Shown here piece by piece: positions 62,068-64,000 of a stretch of DNA of 64,000 bases. The stretch is from Clostridiales bacterium (lineage in GTDB: Bacteria; Bacillota; Clostridia; Christensenellales; UBA1242): contig SVHV01000003.1 in NCBI GenBank assembly GCA_015055605.1, positions 1 through 64,000 on the forward strand, in the 5' to 3' direction. The notes beneath the pieces were generated by a model. That model made no database searches. It was not told where the DNA came from and saw only the letters and a program-made list of their open reading frames with translations. The stretch's first letter is position 1. Every line of letters starts with the position of its first letter. The position numbers were made by a program, and so were the translations under genes.

Positions 62068-63708
62068 TTAGTCAATATTTTTGTTATGAGTTTCATCCTC
62101 ATAAACTTCTTGATTGCTATCACTAGCACCATCTTGACTAACCCCAGTATCACTGACACCATCAAGCACAGTGCTGCCACCTCTTCTAAACATCTTTCTC
62201 ACAATCTGTTTTGCGATATTGAAACAATCCTTAAATTCTTTAGTTGGTAAATACGCTAAGACTAATAGAATATTAGCAAGGACAATACAAACAGCAAATC
62301 TAATTAGTAATAGCCACAACCCACCGACAGGAAGTAGTCCGCATACTAAATATGTAATTCCACACACCACAATCATTATGCCTACATCTATAAGATATCT
62401 AAAGAAATAAGTCTTTGTAGATTTTTTGAAATAATTTTTATATAGTACAAGTGGCTCTATCCAAAGAGGTGCAACTATTGTGCTAATAATTGTACCTAGT
62501 ATTATACCATTAATTCCCATAAATTTAACTAGTACAATAGATGCCACAAGATTCACCACTGACTCAAAAATAGGTTTCCATCTATCTTTCCAAAACAGCC
62601 CTGAAGCGTCTTTATATAGATTAACAGCAGTCCTCATTCTAGAGAGGTAAAAACTAATAACAATTAGCACAACTGTTGAAAATTCAAGCATATACTCTCC
62701 ACCACCAGTCCATACCTCCATAAAAGGCTGAAAGAGTGAGACCAAACACACAGCACAGAATGCCGACAAATATGAGAATATAAACCTAATTGTCTTAAAC
62801 CTACTATAGGAATATTCACTATCTGCACTAGCCACTAGATTTCCAACACTAGCAGTGAGTGCATTACTAAGCACCGAATATACAGATGTTAATGCCGATA
62901 TAATCATAAAGTAGTTAGAGTATGCGCCCAGTAGCACAACACCCAAAAACGATGATATCAAAATATTATCTGTACTAAGAACTACCGATGTGCCTATCTT
63001 ATGCATACTAAGAGCTGCCACATTCTTTGTAATAACCTTCTTCGTCTCGTTATCTAGAGGCTGAGATGGACCATCTATCTCAGGATACTTCTTTTTAGCA
63101 ACAATATATATCCACAAGCACTCAATAATTGTAAACACAATGGTAATAGCGAAATACAAATAATAATTCTTAGTAAGTAACAGCACCCCCATCTGTATAA
63201 TAGTCATACAGATAAGGCATATTGTCCTAATTTTACTTTCAATATCATTTCTCTGATAAGCAAAAAGTAACGACCTCTTATGCGCACATAAATATCCAAC
63301 CAAAGTATTGAGTAGATACATTAGATATAGAACATATACATTAATATTTGCAACTATTCCCCCACTCATAAAATACTTAATAAATGGAGTCAACCCTAGT
63401 CCCAAAACAAGTACAACTATGCAAATAATCAAATAAAACTTCTTGTACATTGCCTGCAAGGTCTTTACCTTTTCGGTATCGCCCTCAGCAATAGGCTTGT
63501 ACATACTAAAGACTATTGCACTACCTATACCTAGTTCTGCAAGATTAAGGAACGAAAAGATATTAGTAAATAAGCCATTTAAACCTAAATACTCTACCCC
63601 CATGGTATAAATAAGAACAGTTCTCAAGAAAAACTGTAGCACTAATTGTGTTACATATCTAATGATATTGAATGTTAAATTTTTCTTAATATTATCTGTT
63701 CTTGACAT
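62068..63708 (-). CDS. Polysaccharide flippase (Wzx/MVF superfamily)
   Basis: A 546-residue membrane protein with about 12-14 membrane helices. The N-terminus (RYVTQLVLQFFLRTVLIYTMGVEYLGLNGLF) is typical of Firmicute oligosaccharide flippases that move lipid-linked repeat units across the membrane. The C-terminal 40 residues are a soluble Ser/Asp-rich tail. It lies just after the C-terminal fragment gene at the window edge and before uppS, all on one strand. Substrate unknown. Confidence 0.88.
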   Translation of the reverse strand: MSRTDNIKKNLTFNIIRYVTQLVLQFFLRTVLIYTMGVEYLGLNGLFTNIFSFLNLAELGIGSAIVFSMYKPIAEGDTEKVKTLQAMYKKFYLIICIVVLVLGLGLTPFIKYFMSGGIVANINVYVLYLMYLLNTLVGYLCAHKRSLLFAYQRNDIESKIRTICLICMTIIQMGVLLLTKNYYLYFAITIVFTIIECLWIYIVAKKKYPEIDGPSQPLDNETKKVITKNVAALSMHKIGTSVVLSTDNILISSFLGVVLLGAYSNYFMIISALTSVYSVLSNALTASVGNLVASADSEYSYSRFKTIRFIFSYLSAFCAVCLVSLFQPFMEVWTGGGEYMLEFSTVVLIVISFYLSRMRTAVNLYKDASGLFWKDRWKPIFESVVNLVASIVLVKFMGINGIILGTIISTIVAPLWIEPLVLYKNYFKKSTKTYFFRYLIDVGIMIVVCGITYLVCGLLPVGGLWLLLIRFAVCIVLANILLVLAYLPTKEFKDCFNIAKQIVRKMFRRGGSTVLDGVSDTGVSQDGASDSNQEVYEDETHNKNID

Positions 63709-63748
63709 TTTACCCTACACACTAATTTTACAATAAATCGTCATTTTT

Positions 63749-64000
63749 CTAAATCATTTTTAAAAGCAAATATCTAAATTTTTGATTTTTTCTAGAAACT
63801 ATAAACTTCGCAATCTTTCTCTTAAGTCCAGTCATCTGACAGTTAGCAAGAGCCTCTTTCATGTCTTCACTGTCAAATAGTGTACTTATAAGTTTTAGCT
63901 TATCCTCTTTAGATACATCGGAATTTTTAACATAATTCCTCATACAAATAAAGAATCTATATACATATCTAGAATTTAACCACACACTTTTACCAAACCA
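63749..64000 (-). CDS. C-terminal fragment, possibly a glycosyltransferase
   Basis: An open frame running in from the right edge; only the last 83 residues are visible. The fragment is basic and helical (YRFFICMRNYVKN, LKRKIAKFIVSRKNQKFRYLLLK). This resembles the C-terminal region of family 2 glycosyltransferases in similar envelope operons, but no catalytic motif lies in the window. It ends 40 bp upstream of the flippase gene and probably shares its transcript. Confidence 0.55.
   Translation of the reverse strand, partial: WFGKSVWLNSRYVYRFFICMRNYVKNSDVSKEDKLKLISTLFDSEDMKEALANCQMTGLKRKIAKFIVSRKNQKFRYLLLKMI

Overview
This window looks like the chromosome of a low-GC, monoderm, anaerobic member of the Bacillota, most likely an uncultured clostridial-type gut bacterium. 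The DNA is very AT-rich. Ribosome binding sites are of the AGGAGG type, many genes have textbook sigma-A promoters, and TGA is used as a normal stop. Taxon-typical elements include a tRNA-Phe T-box leader, NrdR-type boxes, Lgt, an EndoA/MazF-type RNase and an ArsR-CadA efflux pair. Ribonucleotide reduction is by an oxygen-sensitive class III enzyme. No rRNA, tRNA, CRISPR array, insertion sequence, integrase or relaxase was seen.

Layout. Positions 346-2554: DivIVA-like protein, membrane protein and Lgt. Positions 2718-7610: one transcription unit encoding a 529-aa helical protein and a 1077-aa protein with four exact 99-residue repeats, a PVPPQ stalk and hydrophobic segments. Positions 7773-10075: YigZ, RecX, AcpS and an EndoA/MazF toxin with an unfamiliar small partner. 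Positions 10285-15847: an acidic helical protein, class II aldolase, a glycosyltransferase, an M29 aminopeptidase and GAPDH. Positions 15931-18311: ArsR repressor and Zn/Cd/Pb-type ATPase. Positions 18474-22605: a SAM-binding protein, an unknown 423-aa protein, a zinc-ribbon membrane protein and MnmA.

Positions 22724-41940 are the most striking part. They hold a type IV secretion-like gene set: a VirD4/TraG coupling ATPase, two VirB2-like pilins, a TrbL/VirB6-like channel protein and a PrgI-VirB4 fusion ATPase. Directly downstream of virB4 lie three large or medium proteins of 1611, 1229 and 344 aa that can be aligned by eye with each other and so form a divergent paralogous family. The cluster sits between housekeeping genes (mnmA and tmk) and has no visible conjugation genes for DNA processing. 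It therefore reads as a resident secretion apparatus or cell-surface machine with its own giant partner proteins rather than an obvious mobile element. The pilins are separate transcription units, and several cluster genes have strong individual promoters, some sharing sequence around the -35 element.

Positions 42005-53553: thymidylate kinase, a P-type calcium pump, a class III RNR activase with an apparently leaderless mRNA, a flavin disulfide reductase lacking the usual NADPH motif next to an NrdD carrying a fused glutaredoxin-like domain, ROK kinase, ComEC-like metallo-hydrolase and nucleoside hydrolase. Positions 53601-59030: T-box-controlled pheST and argS. Positions 59224-64000: a cysteine-rich micro-protein, a TM2-like mini-membrane protein with a palindrome inside a consensus promoter, and an envelope polysaccharide block (O-antigen ligase-like, UppS, flippase, and a fragment that may belong to a glycosyltransferase).

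Start codons were re-chosen where a ribosome binding site clearly favoured an internal ATG or a TTG/GTG. All homology calls are from reading motifs by eye; no database search was run.
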